From Salticus scenicus (Eukaryota; Arthropoda; Arachnida; Araneae; Salticidae), in assembly GCA_963930645.1 (NCBI GenBank), contig OZ005655.1:139175456-139239455 (forward strand): a DNA stretch of 64,000 nucleotides, read 5' to 3'. The notes beneath the pieces were generated by a model. The model was not told where the DNA came from, ran no database searches, and saw only the letters and a program-made list of their open reading frames with translations. A program made the position numbers and the translations under genes. Of this stretch, positions 34,201 through 45,512 are shown piece by piece (positions within the stretch are counted from its first letter, which is position 1; every line of letters begins with the position of its first letter).

Positions 34201-34754
34201 TGCTGTGATTATTCCCAGGTCATGTTCGACGTCTTAGACGTTCTGAGTTTTCCGTGGTTTTCCCCGAAACTTACGTAAATACGAACTAGTTTTCCTCAGA
34301 AAATCCCCCCCCACACACACACAGAGGGCATTCACCAAAGACCTAGGATCCTGACGTGATCAAACGACAGTAATCCCCTCAAACCAACCCATCAATCTAA
34401 TTTAGCAATTTTTAGACTGAACACAATCTCTGCTTTTAACCAAATTAATTTTTTTGTCAAAATTCTTTGCGAATTCACGATTACAATATATCCCAATTTG
34501 TTTATTTTATTATTATTATTATTATTTTCCAGTGCAATTAGCTATCTTAGCCGGTCTGAGTTTTCCGAGATTTTCTTCGAAACTCGCGTGAATACATGTT
34601 TCGATAACCTTAGAAAAACATCCATGAAAAGCATTTAAATCTGGCCGAGAATCTTAACTATATCAAACGACCGTAACCCCCTCCCCCAAAAGAAAAAAAA
34701 AGAAAAAGAAAACTATGTAATTTAGCTATTTTTACACTAAATTCACAATTTCTA

Positions 34755-34786
<32 letters not shown>

Positions 34787-35739
34787 TAACAAAATTTACT
34801 ATAAATTCGCAGTTTACAATATCTGAAAATTGAATATTATATACATTTTTATTGGTTGCAACCAAATGTCACAACTCATCATCTTAGCCGTTCTGAGTTT
34901 TCCGTAGTTTTCTCCGAAACTCGCATAAATACGAAATAGATAGTTTAGAAAATCTACCCTCAGGGGGCATTCGATCCAGGCCTATGACCTTTATGTAGTT
35001 TATCGACCGCAACCTCCACAAACCATTAACCTAATTTAGCTATGTTTAGAGTCAACTCACAATCTTTATTTTTAACAAAATTTTAATTTTTGCAAAAATT
35101 CGTTAAAAATTCGTGATTTACAATATGCAACAACTTATTGATACATTTATATATATTTTTTTCTATATCACAATACTCCAATGTCACACCTCGTCGTCTT
35201 AGCCGTTTTGAGTTTTCCGTGGTTTTCCCCGAAACTTACGTAAATACGAACTACCCCCCCCCCCCCCACACACACACACACACAGAGGGCATTCACCAAA
35301 GACCTAGTATCCGGACATGATCAAACGACAGTAATCCCCTCAAACCAATCCATCAATCTAATTTAACAATTTTTAGACTGAAAACATAATCTCTATTTTT
35401 AACCAAATTAAATTTTTTGTCAAAATTCATTACGAATTCGCGATTTCAATGTATCCCAATTTGTTTATTTTATTATTATTATTATTATTTTCCAGTGCAA
35501 TTCGTTTTCCACAATTAGTTATCTTAGCCGGTCTGAGTTTTCCGAGATTTTCTTCGAAACTCGCGTGAATACATGCTTCGATAACCTTAGAAAAACATCC
35601 ATGAAAAGCATTTAAATCTGGCCGAGAGTCTTAACTATATCAAACGACCGTAACCCCCCCCCCCCCCAAAAAAAAAAAAGAAAAAAAAAAAAAAAAAAAC
35701 TATGTAATTTAGCTATTTTTAGACTGAATTCCCAATTTC

Positions 35740-35782
<43 letters not shown>

Positions 35783-35840
35783 TGTCAAAATTGACTATAA
35801 ATTCGCAGTTTACAATATCTCAAAATTTAGTATTATATAC

Positions 35841-36093
35841 TGTAGGAACTTAACTACAAATAACTAATTTTCGACGGACCATCTTCGTTGTTTTAATATT
35901 TTTAATTTGTACGATCACATACATCAAGTATTTACACTATTTACAACGAAGAATAAGATTTATAATAGGTAGAACATAAAATAATAATTGTGGGCGTCAA
36001 TAAATTTAAAGTTCTTTGCCCACGTCCATTGTACTTGGCTTCTCATAGCCTTCTGCCGGTGATCCGCGACGGGGTGGCGCGCATGCGTCAACA
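35841..36093 (-). repeat. BEL 3' LTR
   Basis: 253 bp. In plus coordinates it starts TGTAGGAACTTAACTACAAA and ends GGCGCGCATGCGTCAACA. It appears identical to 40376-40628. It includes a less AT-rich patch (CGGTGATCCGCGACGGGGTG) at its 5' side in element orientation. Confidence 0.95.
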
Positions 36094-36110
36094 TCCCGCC
36101 CGGCCTTGCT
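36094..36110 (-). promoter_or_regulatory. Candidate polypurine tract of the BEL element
   Basis: Directly inside the 3' LTR the minus strand reads AGCAAGGCCGGGCGGGA. It is mostly purine but has Cs, so it is a weak polypurine tract; position is the main argument. Confidence 0.4.
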
Positions 36111-36359
36111 ATGTTGTCATGCAAGAACTTACAATATTTTTTTTTTGCAAAACTTCAAATTTACAATTTCACATAACATGAATAGATAAAATAATAACAA
36201 ATAAATGAATGTAACATAATATCAATATTTCGCACAACACATAGAATTAGAAAAAAGATTAACTGATTATAATAAACAGAAATTTTCATAATTAACTAAC
36301 AAATTTAGAGTAATATATATAATACAGTAAATTAATATAATAAATGTTCATATTCATTT

Positions 36360-39300
36360 TTACTCCTCGATAGGCAGCACACACAATCTGGAGATGGATC
36401 TTTTGTAAATCCCTTTGGTAGTTTTTATATCTACCAATCTAACTTTATTATCCTGACCAGGATATAGCTTTATTACACGCCCTAAAACCCACTTGCATGG
36501 TGGAAGATTTTCTTCCCTGACTAAAACCATGTCTCCGATTTTTAAATTTTCTTTATCAATTATCCATTTTCTGCGCTGTTGTAAGTTATTTAAGTAAGAA
36601 AGACTCCATCTTTTCCAGATTGCCTGAACTGACTTCGTAATATTTTGCCAAGCACTTAGGCGATTTTTCTCAATATTGATTAAAGAGGGTTCAACAACAG
36701 CCGTTATTGGCCTTCCAATAAGAAAATGGGCTGGAGTTAAAACCTCTAAATCTTCAATACTTGAAGTTAGCGGAGTCAGTGGTCTCGAGTTCAAGATCGC
36801 TTCCACTTGAGTAACAAGTGTAAGCATTTCTTCAAATGTAAATTTTGAATTACCCGCTATCCGTTTAAAATGGTATTTAAACGCTTTGATATTTGCTTCC
36901 CATAGACCACCCCAATTTGGACTCCTTGGAGGAATAAAAACCCATTCTATTTTTTCCTCTGCAAAAAATTTGAATAAGGATTCTTCCTTATCTCTTACCA
37001 GTTTATACAAGGCATTTAGTTCCCTGTTGGCGCCTACCATATTGGTCCCATTATCCGAAAATATTTTATGACACTTGCCCCTTCTCGAAATAAATCTTTT
37101 TAACGCAGCTATCAGAGCTTGTGAAGTTAAATCACTGATAAGTTCAAGATGTATAGCCTTTGTTACTAGACAAATGAAAATACAAACATAAATTTTGATT
37201 TCTGGACCTTTCCTTCCATATTTATTTTTGATTAAAAAGGGTCCAGACAAATCTACCCCAGTTGAATTAAATGTTTTATCTGGCGTTATTCTTTGTTTTG
37301 GCAAGTTTCCCATTTTTTGTACACATACTTTCGGATTTGCTTTAAAACAGACTAAACATCTGTGCACAATTTTTTTACAAAGATTTCTCCCATGAATGGG
37401 CCAATATTTTTGCCTAACCTGAAACAGAAGATGTTGGGGACCAATATGAAAATATTTTTCATGATAATATTTTACAATGAATTCCGTTAATTTATTTTTT
37501 GAAGGAAGTACATAAGGATGCTTAATCGAATAAGATAACTGCGAATTTTGCAGTCTCCCCCCTACCCTTATTAAACCATTTTCATCCAAAAATGGGGATA
37601 AATTAAAAATTTTACTCTTTTGCGATACATTACCGCCACTTTTCAAGGCAGATATTTCATTAGGAAATTCCTCCTCCTGCAGCTGTTTCAGTAGGAAGTC
37701 TTCTGCTTTTGTCAGCTCTTCAGGCATCAGCGGTCCTTTCTTCTTTTCTAAAGGATTTCTTAGATTGTGAAGAAACCTGAAAAGAAAACTACATATACGT
37801 AATATTTTTAAAAATCTATTACTACGATTTATCAGATAGTTCAAAATAGTAAAGTCTTTTTTCAAATTTAGAGTCACTGCATTTTCAGATTTTAATTCAG
37901 GAGTGTAGTCTTCCTCATTTAGTTCTGAAAGGTCAATAAAAGATTGTTTGTTTTTCGGAAATTCAGGATCTTTCAGAAATTCAGCACCTGTCCACCATGT
38001 GGCGCTGGTTGTTAGGCTTTCAGCAGTCATCCCTCGGGACAACAGGTCAGCAGGATTTTCTTTACTTGCACAATGGAACCAAGAGTTAGGGTTTGTCAGG
38101 CTGGCAATTTCTTGAACACGGTTGGCGACAAACTGCTTCCATCGGGTTTTAGTACCCTTTATCCAGAAAAGCACTATCTGCGAATCAGTCCAGTGATATT
38201 CAACAGAAGGTCTTTTAAGGTTTACAGTATTTTTCACTTTGGTGATCAGACGAGCTGCGACCAGGGCACCCAATAATTCAAGGCGAGGTAGTGTAACACC
38301 GCTGAGGGGAGCTACACGGCTCTTGGAAGTCAAAAGTTTTACTGAAATACCATTTTCTGATTTTGTTCGTACATAAATGGCAGCGCCATATGCTTTTTTG
38401 CTAGCATCGCAAAAACTATGTAATTCAACTACATCTTCTGGGGAAGTGGCATCAAGGATGAATCTAGGGACTTCAAGCTCTTTTAACAAGGGTAATTCCG
38501 AACACCATTTCATCCACTCTTTTTCGATATTTGGTGATAATGATTCATCCCATTTGGTTTTAGTTGTCCAGATATCTTGAATGATAATTTTTGCCCTGAC
38601 AGTGAATGGAGAAATTAACCCTAAGGGGTCGAAAATTCTCCCTACGGCTTGAAGAATGGTACGTTTTGTAATTTTATTTTTGGATATAAAGTTCAACAAA
38701 CTCTTGATATCTACAATCAAATTATCTTTATTAGTATCCCAAGATAGTCCCAAGATCTTTGTCTGATTTATACCTAAGCTGATGGTAGATTCTACAGGGT
38801 ATGTATCAAATTTTTCGCTTTTCCACTGCTCTGTTAATTCGGTATCGTTACTTATCCATTTTCTAAGGGACATTCCTGCGGCTTCCATAATATATTTTGC
38901 ACTTCGTGATAATTCAAGTGCTTCGTTAAAATCATTACCTCCAGAAATTAAGTCGTCTACGTAAAAACATTTATCTAAAAGTCGAACAGTAGCGGGAAAT
39001 TCTTCTCTATACTTCTCAATGTGATGTCTAATAGTAGCAGCGAGTAAGAATGGACTTGAACACACCCCAAAATTAACTCGATTGAAACGATAAATCTGTA
39101 ATTTGGGTTTTTTGTGTGCATGCGGTTCTTCATCACTCCAGAAAAAACGAACAGCGTCTTTATGTTCATCAGCGAGACAGATTTGTAGAAAGGCTTGTTT
39201 AATATCAGAACAAAATGCTATTTTGTTTAATCTAAAATTAATTAAAACATCCAAAAGATTCGGATTTAAATTTATCCCCTGCCATAGGCAATCATTCAGT

Positions 39301-40316
39301 GACAGCTGATTATTTTGATGACTCCCTGCATCAAATACGATTCTTGTTTTGGATGTTAAGCGACCTTCCTTTCTTACTGCCTGATGAGGCAAATAATAAA
39401 TAGGTTTGTTTAAATTATTTTCTGCTGTACTGGGTTCAACTATTTCTATTATTTTTTGATTTACGTAATCACGAATAATCTCTCTATACTGTTCATATAA
39501 TTCTCTATCATATTTAAAACGTCTCCATAAACTTAAAAATCGTTGTTTCGCTAACGTGTAATTATCGGAAAGTTCATTATAGGGTCTTCTAAAGGGCAAG
39601 TGTACAACGTAGCGTTTGTTTTTAAACTGAATCGTTTCATTAAAAATTTCTATAGCTTTATCACTTTCTTTTTGAATTGGATCGTCTCTTATTCCAATGC
39701 TTTCTAGATCGAAAAAGAGTTTAAGAGTGCTACTAAGGGAATCGTCTGACAAAACGAAACACTGTTTCGAATTATTCAGTTCTGTTTCTTCAACCTTTCC
39801 ACACGCTAGCCATCCAAATTCGGTTTCCTTAAAAAACAAATCGTCATTTATTTTATAAGTATTATCCTTTAAAACTTTGAATAATATATCTGCACTGATT
39901 AACGCTTCTATTTCATTCGGTTCAAAAAATGTCTCGTCACTCAATTTCAAAAATTCTGGAATTTTTATGTCTGAAATGTTTAATTTATTGCATGGTGTAA
40001 GCCCAGTTATTTTATCTACAATCAAAAATTCTACTGGTTCACTAAAAGAGCAATCTTCATTTGAAATAAAGGTATCTAATTTCCACTTAATATTTTGGGT
40101 CAATCCATTCAAACCTGAAACTGGAGTTTTTATTTTTTCTCTTTTAATTCCTAAACATTCACTCATCTTTTCAGTTAAAACGCACACATTTGAAGCCGAA
40201 TCCAGAACGCATCTTATTTTTATTCTTTTTTTGTTTTCGCATTGAACATAAATATAAGCTGTCGAAAACAGAATACTTTTTCTATTTTCTTTTAAATATC
40301 TGCTATTATTACTCAA
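36360..40316 (-). CDS. pol: BEL/Pao pol polyprotein (protease-RT-RNase H-integrase)
   Basis: 1318 codons without a break. Protease (DUF1758 type): CVLDSAS with Asp39. RT about 225-560: D371 in CSDIKQAF and FYVDDL (D454, D455). Pao RNase H about 565-770: D637 in FCDASKKAYGAA, E680 in PRLELLGA, D711 in WTDSQ, D757 in NPADLLSRG. Integrase: HHCC finger H952, H957, C987, C990; catalytic D1022, D1088 (FSDNGTN), E1140 (GGLWE). DUF5641-like end about 1195-1318 (HFLIGRP, GDMVLVREENLPP). All catalytic residues are intact. The first codon as listed is TTG; the frame stays open upstream through the primer site into the LTR, and the first ATG is residue 51, after the protease Asp. There is no gag, so it probably cannot move alone. 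Confidence 0.95.
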   Translation of the reverse strand: MSNNSRYLKENRKSILFSTAYIYVQCENKKRIKIRCVLDSASNVCVLTEKMSECLGIKREKIKTPVSGLNGLTQNIKWKLDTFISNEDCSFSEPVEFLIVDKITGLTPCNKLNISDIKIPEFLKLSDETFFEPNEIEALISADILFKVLKDNTYKINDDLFFKETEFGWLACGKVEETELNNSKQCFVLSDDSLSSTLKLFFDLESIGIRDDPIQKESDKAIEIFNETIQFKNKRYVVHLPFRRPYNELSDNYTLAKQRFLSLWRRFKYDRELYEQYREIIRDYVNQKIIEIVEPSTAENNLNKPIYYLPHQAVRKEGRLTSKTRIVFDAGSHQNNQLSLNDCLWQGINLNPNLLDVLINFRLNKIAFCSDIKQAFLQICLADEHKDAVRFFWSDEEPHAHKKPKLQIYRFNRVNFGVCSSPFLLAATIRHHIEKYREEFPATVRLLDKCFYVDDLISGGNDFNEALELSRSAKYIMEAAGMSLRKWISNDTELTEQWKSEKFDTYPVESTISLGINQTKILGLSWDTNKDNLIVDIKSLLNFISKNKITKRTILQAVGRIFDPLGLISPFTVRAKIIIQDIWTTKTKWDESLSPNIEKEWMKWCSELPLLKELEVPRFILDATSPEDVVELHSFCDASKKAYGAAIYVRTKSENGISVKLLTSKSRVAPLSGVTLPRLELLGALVAARLITKVKNTVNLKRPSVEYHWTDSQIVLFWIKGTKTRWKQFVANRVQEIASLTNPNSWFHCASKENPADLLSRGMTAESLTTSATWWTGAEFLKDPEFPKNKQSFIDLSELNEEDYTPELKSENAVTLNLKKDFTILNYLINRSNRFLKILRICSFLFRFLHNLRNPLEKKKGPLMPEELTKAEDFLLKQLQEEEFPNEISALKSGGNVSQKSKIFNLSPFLDENGLIRVGGRLQNSQLSYSIKHPYVLPSKNKLTEFIVKYYHEKYFHIGPQHLLFQVRQKYWPIHGRNLCKKIVHRCLVCFKANPKVCVQKMGNLPKQRITPDKTFNSTGVDLSGPFLIKNKYGRKGPEIKIYVCIFICLVTKAIHLELISDLTSQALIAALKRFISRRGKCHKIFSDNGTNMVGANRELNALYKLVRDKEESLFKFFAEEKIEWVFIPPRSPNWGGLWEANIKAFKYHFKRIAGNSKFTFEEMLTLVTQVEAILNSRPLTPLTSSIEDLEVLTPAHFLIGRPITAVVEPSLINIEKNRLSAWQNITKSVQAIWKRWSLSYLNNLQQRRKWIIDKENLKIGDMVLVREENLPPCKWVLGRVIKLYPGQDNKVRLVDIKTTKGIYKRSISRLCVLPIEE

Positions 40317-40354
40317 AACGGAAGCATTTAATTGCGCAACCCGTTTGTCTATAT

Positions 40355-40370
40355 CCGGCTCGACGGACCA
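40355..40370 (-). promoter_or_regulatory. BEL primer-binding site (tRNA-Tyr-like)
   Basis: Minus strand TGGTCCGTCGAGCCGG, five bases after the 5' LTR. Its complement CCGGCTCGACGGACCA differs by one base from the 3' end of eukaryotic tRNA-Tyr as I remember it (CCGGCTCGAAGGACCA), so a tRNA-Tyr primer is likely. The bases are also in frame with the pol frame. Confidence 0.7.
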
Positions 40371-40375
40371 CTTTT

Positions 40376-40628
40376 TGTAGGAACTTAACTACAAATAACT
40401 AATTTTCGACGGACCATCTTCGTTGTTTTAATATTTTTAATTTGTACGATCACATACATCAAGTATTTACACTATTTACAACGAAGAATAAGATTTATAA
40501 TAGGTAGAACATAAAATAATAATTGTGGGCGTCAATAAATTTAAAGTTCTTTGCCCACGTCCATTGTACTTGGCTTCTCATAGCCTTCTGCCGGTGATCC
40601 GCGACGGGGTGGCGCGCATGCGTCAACA
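40376..40628 (-). repeat. BEL 5' LTR
   Basis: 253 bp, apparently identical to 35841-36093. It is flanked outside by TATAC (40629-40633). The pol frame runs back into it and meets a stop (TAG) within about 20 bases of its inner end. Confidence 0.95.
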
Positions 40629-41728
40629 TATACATTTTTATTGATTGCAACCAAATGTCACAACTCATCATCTTACCCGTTCTGAGTTTTCCGTAGTTTT
40701 CTCCGAAACTCTCATAAATACGAAATAGATAGTTTAGAAAATCCATCCTCAGGGGGCATTCGATCCAGGCCCCCTCTACCTTTATGTAGTTTATCGACCG
40801 CAACCCCCACAAATCATTAACCAAATTTAGCGATTTTTAGAGTCAACTCACAATCTTTATTTTTAACAAAATTTTTATTTTTGCCAAAATTCGTTATAAA
40901 TTCGTGATTTACATTATGTAACAACTTATTGATACATTTTTATATATTTTTTTCTATATCACATACTCCAATGTCACAGCTTGTCGTCTTAGCCGTTTTG
41001 AGGGTTCTGTGGTTTTCTCCGAAAATCGCGTGAATACATACTTGGATCTCCTTAAAAAAAACGCCCATGAAAAGCATTATAACCAGGCCTAGGATCCCAG
41101 CGCAGTCAATGGACCTTAAACTATCAAAACATCAACTTAATAGCGATTTTTTGACTGAACTCATAATAGCTAAAAATTTAATTTTTGTCGAAATTGGTTA
41201 TAAATTTCGCGATTTATAATACACTTCAAATATATATATATATTTTCTTTTTCGTTTTTTTTTCCCTAATGCGATCTAATGTCACAATTCATCATCTTAG
41301 CCTTTATCAGTTTTCCGTGGTTTTCTCCAAAATTCGAGTGAATACATATTTAGATATCCTTAGAAAAACACTGATGTAAGGGTGTCTTTCTAAAGATTGG
41401 GATAATAACAAGTTAATCGGCCGTAATTCTTAAAAGCATCAGCCTAATTTGGCGATTTTTAGACTAAACCTATAATCGCTGTTTTTAATGAGATTTTAAC
41501 TTTTCTCAGAATTTTTTGTAACTTCGCGAATTGTGTGTTACAATTTATTATTTTTATTTTCTTAATTTCTACGCGATCCAATATCACAATTTGTCATCTT
41601 AGCTGTTCTGAATTTTCTGTGGTTTTCTTCGAAACTCGCGTGAAAACATGCTTCGATCACCTTAGAAAAACATTCATGAAAGACATTTAAATATGTCCTA
41701 GAATCTTAACTATATCCCCCCCCCCCCC

Positions 41729-41762
<34 letters not shown>

Positions 41763-42173
41763 ATCGACCTAATTTAGACTCTAAATTCATAATTTATATT
41801 CTTTTTTTTTTTTTTTTTTCGCAAAATTGGCTATAAATTCGCAATTTAGGATATCTCAAAATTTATCATTTTTTGTATTTTTTTTTTTTTTTTTTCTCAA
41901 CCCAATGTCACAACTCCTCATCTTAGCCGATCTGAGTCTTCCGTAGTTTTCTCCGAAACTCGTATAAATACGAGCTAAATTTCTTTAGAAAATTCACGCA
42001 CAGAGGGCATTTCAACGTGGCCTAGGATCTTTATGTAGTTTATCGACCGTAGCCCCCACAAATCATTAACCTAATTTAGCTATTTTTAGACTCAATTCAA
42101 AATCACTATTTGCAACAAAATTTTAATTTTTGCCAAAATTAGTTGTAAATTCGCGATTTACAATATGTAACAA

Positions 42174-42234
<61 letters not shown>

Positions 42235-43369
42235 TATATCGCAATACTCCAATGTCACAGCTGTTCATCTTAGCCGTTGTGAATTTTCCGCGGTTTTCTG
42301 CAAAACTCGCGTAAATACGAATAAGATTTCATTAGAAAATCCACCTACAGGAGGCATTCCACCCAGGCCTAGGATCCTAACGCAGTAAATTAACCTAATG
42401 TAATGATTTTTTAGGCTCAATTAAATCTGTATCTTAAAATAAATTATATTTTTTATAAAAATTCTTAAATTCCGGATTTACAATATATCACAATTTATTT
42501 GTATTTTTACTAATGCGATTCAATGTCGCAATCCGTCATTTTAGTCATTTTGATTTTTCCGTGGTTTCCTCTGAAACTCGCATGAATAGATGCTCTGATC
42601 TATTTACATAAACACAAATAAAAGGCATTATAACCAGGCGATAGGATTCTAGCGCAGTCAATCGATTTTAAACACTTAAAATATCAACTTAATAGCAATT
42701 TTCTGAGTGAACTCATAATCGCTATTTAAATAATAATAATAATAATTTTTGTCAAAATTGGTTATAAATTTCGCGATTTACAATACGTCATAATTTATAT
42801 ACATGCATATATATATATATATATGCGTGTGTGTGTGTGTATTCCCTAATGCGATCCAATGTCACAATTCTTCGTATCAGCCTTTATGAGTTTTCCGTGG
42901 TTTTCTTCGAAATTCGCGTGAATTTATGCTTAGATCTCTTTAGATCTCCGTGAAAAGTATTTTAACCAGGACTACTAGGATCCTAACATAGTTAATTGAC
43001 CATAATCCTTAAAAACATCTATCAAATTTAGCGATTTTTAGACTAAACCCATAATCGCGTGTTTTTAACAAAATTTTAATTTTCGTCAGAATTGGTTATA
43101 AATTCGCGATTTCCAGTGTGTATCTATTTACTTATTTATTTATTTATTATTATTATTATTTCCCTATTGTGATCCAATATCACAATTCGTTGCCTTAGCT
43201 GTTCTGACTTTTCCGTGGGTTTCTCCGAAACTCACGTGAACACATGCTTGGATCTCCTAAAAAATAAACCCACGAAAAACATTCCATCTAAGTATAGTAC
43301 CATAATGAGTAGTCAATCGGCTTTAACCCGCACAACTATAACTTATTTATTTTTATTTTTTTATTTTTA

Positions 43370-43415
<46 letters not shown>

Positions 43416-43430
43416 TTTTTTTTTTGAGGA

Positions 43431-44855
43431 AAGAGGTTTATTTAATTTCCTTTACATATTTCATTTTAATAGTAAAAATAATTTTATAATTTATATTTAA
43501 CAAAATTTAACAAAAATCAGGAAAAAATCCGCATTTTTAAGGAAATAAAATTTAGGTTTTGAACCAGAAAGAAATTTGATGAAAAAATGATATAGTAATT
43601 AAAAAGAAAAAAGAAAAGAAGAAGAAGAAGAAAATCTGTAAAAATTGATTTTCCAGGAAAAAGTTGATTTTATTTTTGCATTTTGTTAAAAACATCAAAA
43701 ATATAATTACCATTTCCTTTCTTTTCTTAATATTTAAATAGATATTGAGATACAAGCATAAATATTTCTAATTAAAAGAAAAATTTTTATTTTCATCTTT
43801 AAGTTAAAGTTCACTTATTTTAAATAATTTGTCCAAAGAAAATTTAAAAATCTGAAATTTGAAGTGAATTTCGATATTTATCCTATCAAAGAATAAATAA
43901 TTTTTGTCTTTTTGGACTTTTTTTAAAATTAAATTATGTTTGTTAGTTATTAATACAATTTGTAATTTTTATTACAAATATTTTAAAAATTTTAAATTGA
44001 ATTTATTTTTTTATATATATTTTTATAATAAAAAAAATAATAATAATAAAATAAAATAAAATGTATATTTACACATTTTTTTTTTATTTGAAAAAAAAAA
44101 AAAAATAATAATAATAATAATAATAATATATATATATATATTTATATCTTTTTTTAATTTGAAAACATAAATAAATAAAAGAGATAGCGAAAATTACAGT
44201 ACTTTAAAAAATATACTGCTAAAATACTTTTAATGAAATTAACAAGCAAGCGTTTTCTAATGTACGCGATAGATGGCGTAAATTCCGATTGATGTACCAC
44301 CGAGCTAGTTCCGTGTGCCAAAAATTCAACACGCAGTGATTATACCTGAGATATTCTATTACCATGATATATATATATATACAAAATTTCTTGTAAATAC
44401 CAGAATTTAAAATAACGCGTCCCAACTAAATATCATGGATTGCCTTGTGTAGTGATGCCATCTATGGATGAAAAGGAAAGTTCAAAGTAAAAAATAAACC
44501 TTATTTTATGCATTTGCAATTGAATTTAACGGTTGGAGAAGCTAGCGAAGTTAGGTGTTCCATGTAGTGGAACACTGAACGGCAAAGGGTTAATGATCAG
44601 GTAATTTATTCTATAAAATAATTAGTGAAATCGTAGAATACATTATACATACTTTAACCCAAATTTCGCCATCGTTCTAAAAATAGGACACCATGCATAA
44701 GTGGTATTTATATAAATCCTTTTGAATATTTTAATTCAAATTAAAGACGATAGATTATTTAAAAGTCTAATAAATACGTATGTGTCTTCATCGTTAGTTT
44801 AAATTAATATTTAATATATATATTAATTTTTAAAATGACGATTATCAATACGATT
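43431..44855. other. Very AT-rich simple-sequence region
   Basis: Contains (ATT)n, (AT)n, (AATA)n and poly-A/T runs at 43366-43424, 43610-43635, 44030-44065 and 44080-44155. A less simple part at 44230-44593 contains GCGATAGATGGCGTAAATTC and ends GGCAAAGGGTTAA (44581-44593), which resembles a TTAA element end. No gene seen. Confidence 0.55.
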
Positions 44856-44859
44856 CCCC

Positions 44860-45150
44860 CCCCCCTGGGGGAGTAAATTTTCATGATGGGTATCTTTCAA
44901 AAGAGCTCGCCAATACCTTTAAAACGAATGGTTGAACCATCGATCTGCGATAATTTAAAACAAAGTTATCGATTTCTTTTTTTTTTTTTTTTTTTTTTTT
45001 TTTTGGAGAAAAAATGGACTTTTTTTTTTTTGGACTTTTTGTGTTATACTACTTCTCTAATGTTTAAATCGTCTGCATTATCATAAAAGATATATTTTTT
45101 TAAATAATAATTTTAATAAATTATTTTTTAAAAACAGAATTATTTTTTAA
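44860..45150 (+). repeat. Copy of the 1380-1680 repeat
   Basis: GGGGGAGTAAATTTTCATGA, TCAAAAGAGCTCGCCAATAC, AAAACGAATGGTTGAACCAT and CTGCGATAATTTAAA match 1420-1510; TTAGTGTTATACT-like wording and GCATTATCAT match 1588-1630. A 32-T run interrupts it. It shows that this block also exists outside the hAT-like element. Confidence 0.75.
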
Positions 45151-45481
45151 TCACCGAATTAAATTCTATATTAATATAGATGCATTAATGAAACGCCCCC
45201 CTCACGCAGAACTAATTATCATATAAAACTCTTCCGAAGCCTAATTTTAATTTTTTTAACATAGGTTTACACAACATCGTTATCTTATTATTTATTTATT
45301 TTTTTAAATCTGAAAGTTGATCGAAAATTTTCTTCATTTTCTTTTTAGGCCTGAGAACTATTAGTCTCAATCTGGGATTTTTGCGTTTTCGATTTCGATA
45401 GTTGGACATTTGTCGAAATCTAAAATTTATCGAAAATATAATTGAATAATTTGAAAACGACGTTATATTTTGAAAAAAGAA

Positions 45482-45512
<31 letters not shown>

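Larger units (their letters stand above)
35841..40628 (-). mobile_element. BEL/Pao LTR retrotransposon, young, gag-less
   Basis: A 4788-bp element on the minus strand between perfect 5-bp duplications TATAC (35836-35840 and 40629-40633); the neighbouring satellite units show the unbroken site (TATTATATACATTTTTATTG). The two 253-bp LTRs begin TGT, end ACA and are identical in my reading. Order on the minus strand: 5' LTR (40376-40628), primer site, a frame open through the whole interior, a 3' non-coding part (36111-36359), and 3' LTR. The capsid and zinc-knuckle part (gag) expected between primer site and protease is missing. Confidence 0.95.
34200..43430 (+). repeat. SINE-core-derived satellite of about 320 bp, 14 units
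   Basis: The phrase TTCTGAGTTTTCCGTGGTTT, or a close variant, recurs at about 34240, 34556, 34896, 35206, 35534, 40680, 40990, 41303, 41610, 41935, 42276, 42548, 42888 and 43205. Each is followed by TCTCCGAAACTCGCGTAAAT, GGGCATTC, CAGGCCTAGGATCC, a T-rich segment and ATAAATTCGCGATTTACAAT. Spacing is 270-340 bp. Units carry ATT, AT and poly-A/C microsatellites. A BEL element splits one unit at 35836-40633. The core is homologous to the body of the tRNA-headed SINE at 47130-47335. Confidence 0.9.

Noticed and set aside
36886..40402. Plus-strand frames of 60-122 codons opposite the BEL pol gene
   Set aside because: They are shadows of the long minus-strand frame, with no domain of their own.
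34200..43430. CRISPR array (regular repeats with variable spacers)
   Set aside because: Repeats are about 320 bp, diverged and without short identical direct repeats; the context is eukaryotic. No window region shows 25-40-bp identical repeats with unique spacers.
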